DNA from: Verrucomicrobiota bacterium
GTDB taxonomy: Bacteria; Chlamydiota; Chlamydiia; Chlamydiales; Rhabdochlamydiaceae
Direction: 5' to 3'
Length of the DNA: 64,000 bases
Assembly (NCBI GenBank): GCA_018239715.1
Contig: JAFEGW010000004.1
Location: 124,001 to 188,000 of the forward strand
Shown piece by piece: positions 7,703 through 15,375 of this stretch. The notes beneath the pieces are model-generated. The model was not told where the DNA came from. It ran no database searches and worked only from the letters and a program-made list of their open reading frames with translations. Every line of letters begins with the position of its first letter. The first letter of the stretch is position 1. Both the position numbers and the translations under genes were made by a program.

Positions 7703-9490
7703 TCAGAGGTTCTCTTTGAAACTGGCCTGCCCTTCGGATCCTTGAAGGCATTGGGCCAGATAGGTCGCGATTTCCGCTGAGGTCTTCATCGTGAGGACAT
7801 GTTCGGCGATGTCGCAACAATCGAGAAGAGATAAATGCCGCACCGTCCGCTTGATGATGGGGATGAACCGAGGGGCGCAGGAGAAGTTTTGGACACCAAG
7901 ACCGATCAAGAGGGGCGTAAACAGAGGATTGGAGGCGATTTCACCGCAGATAGTGACGGGCTTCTGAAACCTTTTAGCTTCTAAAATCGTCATTTTGATC
8001 ATCCGGATAATGCCCGGATGGGTCGGATAATAAAAATCACTCATGCCGGGATTGCTTCTGTCAATGCCCAAGGTGTATTGAATCAGATCATTGGTTCCGA
8101 GGGCAAGAAAATCTCCTTCTTGAGCCAGGGCATCGCAAATGAGAACGGCAGAAGGGACTTCTAACATGCAGCCCAGGGCCGGCTGCCCGTTATGAGGTAT
8201 ATTTGCCGCTTGAAGCTCGGTTTTAACTTCTTCCAGGATCCTCTTCACTTCGCGAAACTCATGGATATCTGAGATCAGCGGAAATAAAATACGGAGCTCG
8301 CTAGAAGCTCCCGCTCGTAAAAGAGCCCGCATTTGAGTTTTGAAAACATCGACGCGGCGGAGTAAAAAACGGATTCCGCGGCAGCCTAAAACGGGGTTGG
8401 GTTCTTTGGCCATCTCTTCAAACACATCGGAACACTTGTCTCCCCCTAAGTCCAAAGCCCGGAAAGTCAAAGGGAGCCCGCGCGATCTTTTGAACATCTG
8501 CTGATAGATAAAATATTGCCTTTCCTCATCAAAAAATAGGGCAGGGTCTTGCATGAAAAGGTACTCGGAGCGGAAGAGACCAATGCCTTGCGCTCCATGG
8601 TGGTGCACTAAATCGATATCATTGACAGTGTTGACATTGGCATACAAGAGGAGAGGATAGCCATCGATCGTCTCAGAGAGGAGATGCTTATCTTTTTCGA
8701 GCTGCAGGTATTGTGTCGTCAGACGGTTTTTCAGCCGCTCGTATTTTTCTAATGTATCATGCGAAGGGTTGACAATGATATCCCCTGTCAAGCCATCGAC
8801 AATCACGCACTTGCCTTTGGCATTTTGAAGGACTTCCATATCGATGCTGGCAACATAAGGAATTCCTTTAGCCCGGGCAATGAGGGCAGCATGAGAAGTT
8901 CCTCCGCCGCTTTGGGTCACGAAAGCGCTGATCCTCGTGGCTTGAAGAGAGGCCGTATCGGAAGGAATAAGCTCTTTGGCAAAGACAATCGAATTGGGCG
9001 GAATATTGTCTAAAGAGATGCTCTCTGAATCGCAAAGGTTGCGGAGCACCCGCTGTGACAGGTCTCTAAAATCAGATAGCCGTTCATTAAAAAAGGAATC
9101 GTTGGTCTCGCTGAACCTTTTTTCGTAATCGTTGATCACGGAATGGAAGACCGACTCGGTGTTTTTGAGCATCTCGCGGATCTTGGTTTCCATATGCGTA
9201 GTCATGAGAGGGTCATCGAGCATTTCAATATGGGTCCCAATGATGGAGGCGACTTCTTTTGAGCCTTCTCCCGATAGGTCAGCTTGCAGCTTTTTCAGGT
9301 CTTCACGGCTGGAAGAAAGAGCCTCCCTGTAGCGTGCGATCTCCCCTTCGACTTCGCCGGTGCTAATGGGAAAGTCGGGGATATCGTCATCCGAATAACT
9401 CAAGAAAATAGGGATGCCAATAGCAATCCCTTCGCTCACAGGAGCTCCCTTTAAGTAGATTTCTTGGTCATGATCTTCAGGAGCTTTCAA
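7703..9490 (-). CDS. ptsI: PTS enzyme I (phosphoenolpyruvate-protein phosphotransferase)
   Basis: A 595-residue enzyme I that moves phosphate from phosphoenolpyruvate to HPr. The phospho-His motif GGGTSHAALIARAKGIPYV is near residue 195. The PEP-binding barrel follows, with RALDLGGDK, LGCRGIRFLL, the signature GTNDLIQYTLGIDRSN and the catalytic Cys region TICGEIASNP. The start ATG overlaps the ptsH stop by 4 bases (ATGA), so the two are translationally coupled. No sugar-specific EII gene is in the window. Chlamydiae are known to keep a reduced PTS, so a regulatory role is plausible. Confidence 0.94.
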   Translation of the reverse strand: MKAPEDHDQEIYLKGAPVSEGIAIGIPIFLSYSDDDIPDFPISTGEVEGEIARYREALSSSREDLKKLQADLSGEGSKEVASIIGTHIEMLDDPLMTTHMETKIREMLKNTESVFHSVINDYEKRFSETNDSFFNERLSDFRDLSQRVLRNLCDSESISLDNIPPNSIVFAKELIPSDTASLQATRISAFVTQSGGGTSHAALIARAKGIPYVASIDMEVLQNAKGKCVIVDGLTGDIIVNPSHDTLEKYERLKNRLTTQYLQLEKDKHLLSETIDGYPLLLYANVNTVNDIDLVHHHGAQGIGLFRSEYLFMQDPALFFDEERQYFIYQQMFKRSRGLPLTFRALDLGGDKCSDVFEEMAKEPNPVLGCRGIRFLLRRVDVFKTQMRALLRAGASSELRILFPLISDIHEFREVKRILEEVKTELQAANIPHNGQPALGCMLEVPSAVLICDALAQEGDFLALGTNDLIQYTLGIDRSNPGMSDFYYPTHPGIIRMIKMTILEAKRFQKPVTICGEIASNPLFTPLLIGLGVQNFSCAPRFIPIIKRTVRHLSLLDCCDIAEHVLTMKTSAEIATYLAQCLQGSEGQASFKENL

Positions 9491-9765
9491 TGATCCATTT
9501 CTCCAAATTGGTTTTCGAAGGCATCGGTAAGGTTTTGCAGCGTCTCCTCTGCGTCTTCCCCTTCCACGGTCAAAATGATCTGGCTATTCTTCTTGATCCC
9601 CAACATTAAAATACTCATGATGCTTCGAGCGTTCACTGTCTCTTGCCGGTACGAAATGGAGACTTGAGATTTGGATCCCTGCAACAACTTGGCAATCATC
9701 GCTGCTGGGCGCGCATGCAATCCCAAAGCATTTCTGACTTTTATTTTATGTACAATTTTTTCCAC
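9487..9765 (-). CDS. ptsH: phosphocarrier protein HPr
   Basis: A 92-residue HPr with the phospho-His loop NALGLHARPAAMIAKLL (active His near residue 17) and the regulatory Ser segment RSIMSILMLGI (near residue 48). It passes phosphate from enzyme I to downstream acceptors. The second segment is the site used by HPr kinase in other bacteria. The start is GTG at 9765 with a good AAAGGAG site upstream. It is the first gene of the ptsH-ptsI-(AbrB-like) operon and is divergent from ndh. Confidence 0.93.
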   Translation of the reverse strand: MEKIVHKIKVRNALGLHARPAAMIAKLLQGSKSQVSISYRQETVNARSIMSILMLGIKKNSQIILTVEGEDAEETLQNLTDAFENQFGEMDH

Positions 9766-9799
9766 GCTGCTCCTTTCGAGCTGATCATTTCTGCCAAAT

Positions 9800-9828
9800 A
9801 TTGTACGAAGGTTGGGAGTTTTTGAAAA
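9800..9828 (-). promoter_or_regulatory. candidate promoter of the ptsH operon
   Basis: Read on the minus strand, TTTTCA (9823-9828) and TACAAT (9800-9805) are separated by 17 bases and lie about 35-60 bases before the ptsH GTG. The -10 matches the consensus at five of six positions and the -35 at four of six. The assignment is by pattern only. Confidence 0.45.
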
Positions 9829-9966
9829 ACCTCTTTTTGCAACATTTTTCTTAACAATAGGATCTCTCCTCTAGAAAAGCTAAATCTTTTGATAAAATAA
9901 AAAAAGCGATATACAAAAAAAGAGGGCGACTAAAAATTAAGGGTTCGTCAATTTTCAGGAAACTTC

Positions 9967-11232
9967 ATGCCATATAGTAAAGTTGTGATTGTCGGCGGCG
10001 GATTTGGCGGGCTCAACACGGCTAAAAGCCTAAAAAATTGCCAGCTTGACGTCTTTGTCATCGATAAGACCAACCACCACCTTTTCCAGCCTCTGCTCTA
10101 CGAAGTGGCAAGCGCAGCTTTATCTCCGGGCGAAATCGCCATCCCTATCCGTGAAATTCTGCGCAAGCAAGAAAATGCAACGGTGATGATGGGAGATATC
10201 GTTGATATCGATAAAAAGGCACGGCAAGTGGTGCTGGGCAATGGAGAGCGCGTCGACTATGATTATTTAGTGCTGGCCGTCGGCGCTAGCCATTCGTACT
10301 TCGGCAAAGATGAATGGGAAAAATTTGCCCCAGGGCTTAAGACGATCAAAGATGCCCTAACGATCCGAGAAGAAGTTTTAATTTCTTTCGAAAAAGCCGA
10401 GCGGATCGACAGCATCGCCGAAGCTGCCAAATATTTGAACTTTGTCGTGATTGGCGGAGGCCCTACCGGTGTTGAAATGGCCGGAGCCATCTCTGAGATT
10501 GCTCATAAGACCATGTTCAAAAATTTCCGACGTATCAAGCCCGAGAAATCTAAAATCTTTCTGATCGAAGCCACGCCGCGCATTTTGCAAATGTATCCCG
10601 AAAAGCTCGCCAATAAAGCCAAGGCTGAACTAGAAAAACTCGGCGTCCGCGTGATCACGGGCAAAAAAGTGACCAACATCACAGAAGACGGCGTCCAAGT
10701 CGAAGAGACCTTTTATCCCTGCAAAAACGTGATCTGGGCCGCCGGGAATCAAGCCTCTCCTCTTCTCAAGACGCTCGGAGTACCTCTCGATCGGCAAGGC
10801 CGCGTCCTCGTGGAGCCTGACCTTTCTGTCCCTGGCTATCCGGAAATCTTCGTCATCGGCGATGCCGCTGCTGCCATGGGCAAAGATGGGAAAACCCTTC
10901 CTGGAGTCGCTCCTGTCGCTATTCAAGAAGGAAAATACGTTGCTTCCCTCATCAAAAAGCAGCTGCCTAAAGAAAAGCGCCCCCCGTTTAAATATTTTGA
11001 TAAAGGAAGCCTTGCCACCATTGGAAAAGGAAAGGCTATTGCTTGGGTAGGCAAACTCCAACTCTCCGGCATCTTGGCCTGGCTGATGTGGTGCTTTGTC
11101 CATATCGCCTATCTCATCGGATTCCGCAACCGCATTAGCGTCATGATTGAATGGTTCGTCTTCTATCTGACCGGCCAGCGCGGAGCCCGCCTCATCTATA
11201 GCTCTGTGGAAAAAAGTCTGTCTAAAAAATAA
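9967..11232 (+). CDS. ndh: type II NADH dehydrogenase (NDH-2)
   Basis: A 421-residue flavoprotein with two dinucleotide-binding folds: VIVGGGFGGLNTAKSL at the N terminus for FAD and VVIGGGPTGVEMAGAI near residue 160 for NADH. A C-terminal FAD contact FVIGDAAA lies near 295. The last 60 residues are rich in aromatic and hydrophobic residues, typical of the membrane-anchoring end of NDH-2. It should oxidise NADH and reduce quinone without pumping protons. The ATG at 9967 begins the Rossmann fold directly. The 200-base spacer to divergent ptsH is AT-rich and must carry its promoter. Confidence 0.93.
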   Translation: MPYSKVVIVGGGFGGLNTAKSLKNCQLDVFVIDKTNHHLFQPLLYEVASAALSPGEIAIPIREILRKQENATVMMGDIVDIDKKARQVVLGNGERVDYDYLVLAVGASHSYFGKDEWEKFAPGLKTIKDALTIREEVLISFEKAERIDSIAEAAKYLNFVVIGGGPTGVEMAGAISEIAHKTMFKNFRRIKPEKSKIFLIEATPRILQMYPEKLANKAKAELEKLGVRVITGKKVTNITEDGVQVEETFYPCKNVIWAAGNQASPLLKTLGVPLDRQGRVLVEPDLSVPGYPEIFVIGDAAAAMGKDGKTLPGVAPVAIQEGKYVASLIKKQLPKEKRPPFKYFDKGSLATIGKGKAIAWVGKLQLSGILAWLMWCFVHIAYLIGFRNRISVMIEWFVFYLTGQRGARLIYSSVEKSLSKK

Positions 11233-11256
11233 TTTCAGCAGTAAATTCATGAGCTG

Positions 11257-12696
11257 TTGAAAAACATTTGGAACTCCGCTCCTGCCCTCTTTTATGGAAT
11301 TCTATTCCTGCTAGGGACCGCCTTTGCCCTTGCCTTTCATTTTGCCTACTTCATTCCGCTCGCTCTCTGCCTCTATGATTATCGTCAAAAGCTCCTTTCA
11401 GGCATTTTAATATGCTTAGCGGGATACGCATGGGCCCATTACTCCTACAGCTTTCCCGCTCTGAAAGAAGAACTCAGCGGAAAGGGGATCTTTGCCGTCG
11501 AATCCGTCTCTTATAGCCAATCTCCTTTTGCAAAATCCGTCCATTTTAAAGGGGTCTTGAAAGAATTTTCCTCCTCGACAATTTCCGTCAAAAATGTTCC
11601 CTGTCGGATTTATTTCCGCGACAACAAACCTCGCCCATTAGGCTCATCGGATCTGCAGGTGACAGGCCGCCTGATCTCGAAGGGCCGCCCCCACTATGCC
11701 CTGAAGATCGAATCCTGGGAGCCTCTTAAAAAAACGAGGCTTGCCGAATGGCGCTTTGGGCTTAAGAACAAACTGCGCTCTCATCTTTCCCAGCATTTCA
11801 CCAATAGTAAAACCAAGGCTTTTCTTCTTTCGATGCTCACGGGCGATATCGACGACCGGCTGCTGGCGCTCGAGTTCAACCGCCTCGGCATTCTGCACCT
11901 GCTCGGCATCTCCGGATTTCAATTTGCGCTCTTAGCCTTTCTACTAGGTTCTCTTTTCCGCCTAATCCTTTCCCCTCATGCCGCTACGATTTTGCTCATG
12001 ATCTGTCTGACGTCTTACGCCTTTGTTTTAGGCGATTCCCCGCCCATCGAACGGGCCTGGCTCGGCCTGATGCTGTATTTAACCGCCTTGCTGTGCGGCT
12101 ACAGGATTTCAGCCCTTAATGCCCTCGGCGTTGCCCTCTTCGTGCAACTCGTCAAAGATCCGCTTCTCATCTTCCATCTAGGATTTCAGTTCAGCTTTCT
12201 CTGTACGGCAGCCATCTTAGTGATCTATCCCCTATTTAGAGCGGGGCTAACACGCTTTTTTCCTCTCCGCCTCTTCCAAGAAGTCATCCGGATGCCGCTT
12301 TTAGATCAACACGGCCATCTACTATCGTTCTTCTGCCGGGAGTCTCTCGCCCTGAACGGCGCCATCCATTTGGCGACCCTACCCTTAATCCTCTACCATT
12401 TTCATAAGTTCCCCGTGCTCAGCCTTCTCTACAATCTCTTCCTGCCAGCCCTCGTCTCGATCGTCTATCTATTCTTACTAGCGGGCGTTGCTTTGGATTG
12501 TGTTGGACTGGGCGCATGGCTTCATGCGATGAATAAGGGACTCACAGATTTTATTCTCAAAGTCGCAACTCATCCTCCGGCTCTCTATGATTTCCAGTGG
12601 AGAATGGATCTTTCGATGATGGCAGCCATCGCTGCCATCACTTTAATTTTTGGGATTGAAAGGTTCCATCGCTTGATCAAAAACTCCTGGAGGTGA
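11257..12696 (+). CDS. comEC: ComEC/Rec2-family DNA-uptake channel protein, short form
   Basis: A 479-residue polytopic membrane protein. The N-terminal part (about 1-165) has two or more helices and a DUF4131-like OB-type region. The competence domain follows with the conserved stretch FLLSMLTGD and LGILHLLGISGFQFALLAF, then several helices. ComEC normally transports single-stranded DNA across the inner membrane. Unlike the classic 700-800 residue form, this protein has no C-terminal metallo-beta-lactamase domain. The start is TTG at 11257; a nearby ATG is closed at once by a stop. The last 54 bases overlap the convergent secretin gene. Confidence 0.83.
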   Translation: MKNIWNSAPALFYGILFLLGTAFALAFHFAYFIPLALCLYDYRQKLLSGILICLAGYAWAHYSYSFPALKEELSGKGIFAVESVSYSQSPFAKSVHFKGVLKEFSSSTISVKNVPCRIYFRDNKPRPLGSSDLQVTGRLISKGRPHYALKIESWEPLKKTRLAEWRFGLKNKLRSHLSQHFTNSKTKAFLLSMLTGDIDDRLLALEFNRLGILHLLGISGFQFALLAFLLGSLFRLILSPHAATILLMICLTSYAFVLGDSPPIERAWLGLMLYLTALLCGYRISALNALGVALFVQLVKDPLLIFHLGFQFSFLCTAAILVIYPLFRAGLTRFFPLRLFQEVIRMPLLDQHGHLLSFFCRESLALNGAIHLATLPLILYHFHKFPVLSLLYNLFLPALVSIVYLFLLAGVALDCVGLGAWLHAMNKGLTDFILKVATHPPALYDFQWRMDLSMMAAIAAITLIFGIERFHRLIKNSWR

Positions 12697-14256
12697 AATC
12701 TCCCGATAGAAATCGTTTTGCTGCTGAGTCAGCTGCCGATAATCATCCATCGAGCGGATGATGTGAGGACGGACAAAGATGATCACGTTCCGTTTGGCGT
12801 TCTCATCGGAGGTTTTGCTAAAGAGTGCTCCAATGACCGGCAGCCCTCCGAGGCAAGGAAGCCCCGCTTTATGATGGCGGCGGGCGTTGCGGGCCATGCC
12901 GCTGAGTACTAAGAAGTGCTTATCAGGTACATGGACATGGGTCATCATGTTGGTTTTAGTCGTTTGAATCCCTGTCACCTGGGAATTGGAGACAGAATTG
13001 CCCGTCGGCAGAGCTTCTGTAATCTCTTCCGTCAGATCGAGAGTAATAACATCCCCCTCGCCGAGTCTAGGTGTGATGCTGAGATTGACACCGATATCGC
13101 GGTATTCGACATTGGCGGTCGATTGCTGTCCTGTCCCCACTGTCGTCACAATCGATCCCGTAAAGGGAATATTATCGCCGACAAAAATCTTAGAATTTTT
13201 ATTATCCTGCGTAATGATTTTTTGATTGAGGACGATCGAGCTATCCCCATCGGCTTGGAGTGCAGAGACTAAAGAAGCGAGAGAGACAAAAGATCTGCCC
13301 TTATGCAAGATAATGTCCCCAATAACCCCCATATCGAAGCCGCTTCCCATCGGGATTTGACCCGGGCCTGAAGGAGGATTATTTCCATTGACTTGTTGGA
13401 AAGAGAGGGCAAAAGGATTGGGAGTGGTAGCGGAGGGGAAATTTCCCATTCCCATGCCGAGAGAATTTTTGTATTTTGCTCCTGCAGCCCATTGAAGTCC
13501 GAAGTCGAGGTTTTTATTGGCTGCTGTTTCGACGACCAGCACTTCAATAAAGACTTGTTTGAGCTCGGTATCGAGGCTTTGAATCAGCTGTTTGACAGCA
13601 GCTAGAGATTCTTCGTCGCCAGAGCAGACGAGCGAGTTGGTCGCCTTGATCCATTGGACCGACTTCAAGACTCCTAAATATTGAGGAGAAGTTTCAGGCT
13701 TGCTCGCCAAATCCCCTGCAATTCTTCTGACCGTCTCTTCAATCTCATCCCCGGCATGGTACTGGAGTTTGTAGACTAAAAACTTCGGTTTGCTCTGAAG
13801 AGGAGCTGCGGGAGGTAAAGCGGCCGCGATAGGCTCTTCAACAGGATGTTCGAAGGGCACTCCAGCTCCGGGCTCAGCAAACTTCTCATAAGTCCTGAGC
13901 GGGGCATTTTCTTGCCCGGCCAGCTCTTCCATCACCCCTTTATGGATGACGAGATATCCGTCTTCCCGCGCAATGGAGAAGCCATGAGCGCGCAGCACCT
14001 GCACTAAAGCTTTGACCACATGATCGGCCGTGACCGGTTTTCCGGAGGCTAACGTAATGTTGAATTGCAGATCTTTATGGTTAAAGATAAAATTTGCATC
14101 GGAGATCCGGCTGACAAACTGAATAAACTCAACGACAGGGACATCATGGAAATTAATCGTATAGGTATTGTCGGGGGCTTCCTCTGCCGCCAGAGGTTGA
14201 AAAAAAGAGATCAGAAGAAGGCTGCAAAGCCCGATTTTATGTAGGTGTTTGTACAT
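12643..14256 (-). CDS. secretin (GspD/PilQ-type outer membrane channel)
   Basis: A 537-residue exported protein with a signal peptide (about 1-24, ending LAAEE). An N0 domain follows (about 30-110: TYTINFHDVPVVEFIQFVS, then the KALVQVLRAHGFSI segment), then an N1-type repeat (about 160-240) and the secretin core with VFIEVLVVET, FVGDNIPF and the conserved near-end GLPCLGGLPVIGALFS. Secretins form gated rings in the outer membrane for type II/III secretion or pili. Which system it serves is not clear, as no GspE, GspF or pseudopilin genes lie beside it. GspD of type II secretion is the closest by layout. Confidence 0.85.
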   Translation of the reverse strand: MYKHLHKIGLCSLLLISFFQPLAAEEAPDNTYTINFHDVPVVEFIQFVSRISDANFIFNHKDLQFNITLASGKPVTADHVVKALVQVLRAHGFSIAREDGYLVIHKGVMEELAGQENAPLRTYEKFAEPGAGVPFEHPVEEPIAAALPPAAPLQSKPKFLVYKLQYHAGDEIEETVRRIAGDLASKPETSPQYLGVLKSVQWIKATNSLVCSGDEESLAAVKQLIQSLDTELKQVFIEVLVVETAANKNLDFGLQWAAGAKYKNSLGMGMGNFPSATTPNPFALSFQQVNGNNPPSGPGQIPMGSGFDMGVIGDIILHKGRSFVSLASLVSALQADGDSSIVLNQKIITQDNKNSKIFVGDNIPFTGSIVTTVGTGQQSTANVEYRDIGVNLSITPRLGEGDVITLDLTEEITEALPTGNSVSNSQVTGIQTTKTNMMTHVHVPDKHFLVLSGMARNARRHHKAGLPCLGGLPVIGALFSKTSDENAKRNVIIFVRPHIIRSMDDYRQLTQQQNDFYREISPPGVFDQAMEPFNPKN

Positions 14257-14382
14257 CTTTATTGTTCGCTACCGTCGATCTGTTGGTGGCAGCGCCATTG
14301 ATATCATATGAATAACCGGTTTTTTATGGAAGGGGGTTTTTAAAGAAAAGGGCAAAAAAAATGCTAAACAGCTGATTTTTGA

Positions 14383-15375
14383 CTAATTTTTTCTGGCAAG
14401 AGCCCGAAAGACAACTCCAGAACATTTCTTGGCAACGATCACAAAGAGTTTATCCAATAAATTCGGAGAAGATTGAAATATCCTGTTAAACCAATGAGGC
14501 ATGAAAGGAGTAGCACCTATTTTCTCTTTATAAGCTGGCATCGACTCAAAAGTCTGGTAAGTGCCTACCAGTATAATACAGCTGAGGGTCCAATTCTTTT
14601 TCCTCACCGTCTCTACTAACCCAAAGCTGAAAAAAACCGATCCGCCAATCAAGCAAGCAGGGATCGACAAGCTCATACAACCCGCTATGCTTCCGATCGC
14701 TAAGAGGAAATTCCCAGGAGTTCTTTTAATAGGTGTATATCGAAGGGCTAAAAAAGCGATTAAAGCCCCAGCGGCAATACGCTGAGCAGCTAAAACCACT
14801 CTTTCAGCATCTTCTTGAGTCCGAACATTGAAAGGATTGACGTCTTTTAAAGGTTGCGGCGGCAAATTCCAAGAGACCACCGCTGAAATATGGCTTAATC
14901 GTTTACGGATGGGGCTGGGAGTGATCCTTTGAAAAAATTCGAAAACGGCGCGAGAGCTAGCAACACCAGCCTTGAAGCTCCACTGCAATAAAGGCTCGCA
15001 AAGACCCCATTTGAAGCGATCATGGAGTTCCAAGCTCGCATAAGATGCAACGATGAGGCCTGCTCCTTTCAGAAAATTCCTATGAGCAACCTTTTGAGTC
15101 AAATGAGAAACTCCTACCCACATTCCTGCCAAGGATGCACTCAGGATCGTTGCAGGCAAAGATAGACACACACCGGCACAAATGAGGATGTTTCTTTGTG
15201 CTAAGAGAGAAAATCTCTTTTGGGTCCACTCATCGAAAGCCATGCCGGCAAAAACAACCAAACCGGCTAGGGTAACTCTGGATAAAGCAAAAAAAGCAGC
15301 GTCAGCGCTCTGCCGATCAAACCTCAAAATATCTCGGATAGGCCTGGGAACTAAATACGCTGCATAACTTGTCAT
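14383..15375 (-). CDS. membrane protein of two tandem copies of an unnamed ~155-residue module
   Basis: A 330-residue hydrophobic protein of unknown function. It is an internal duplication: residues 8-150 and 171-330 share PRPIRDILRF / PQPLKDVNPF openings, then an A-rich helix ending GLVVFAGMAF / ALIAFLALRY, a second pair of helices around LSLPATILSA / LSIPACLIGG, and a closing SRAVFEFF / SGVVFRAL. The same module makes up the 162-residue protein at 18333-18821. Its ATG overlaps the stop of the 953-residue gene by 4 bases, so the two are co-translated. It may be an inclusion or inner membrane protein. Confidence 0.75.
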   Translation of the reverse strand: MTSYAAYLVPRPIRDILRFDRQSADAAFFALSRVTLAGLVVFAGMAFDEWTQKRFSLLAQRNILICAGVCLSLPATILSASLAGMWVGVSHLTQKVAHRNFLKGAGLIVASYASLELHDRFKWGLCEPLLQWSFKAGVASSRAVFEFFQRITPSPIRKRLSHISAVVSWNLPPQPLKDVNPFNVRTQEDAERVVLAAQRIAAGALIAFLALRYTPIKRTPGNFLLAIGSIAGCMSLSIPACLIGGSVFFSFGLVETVRKKNWTLSCIILVGTYQTFESMPAYKEKIGATPFMPHWFNRIFQSSPNLLDKLFVIVAKKCSGVVFRALARKN

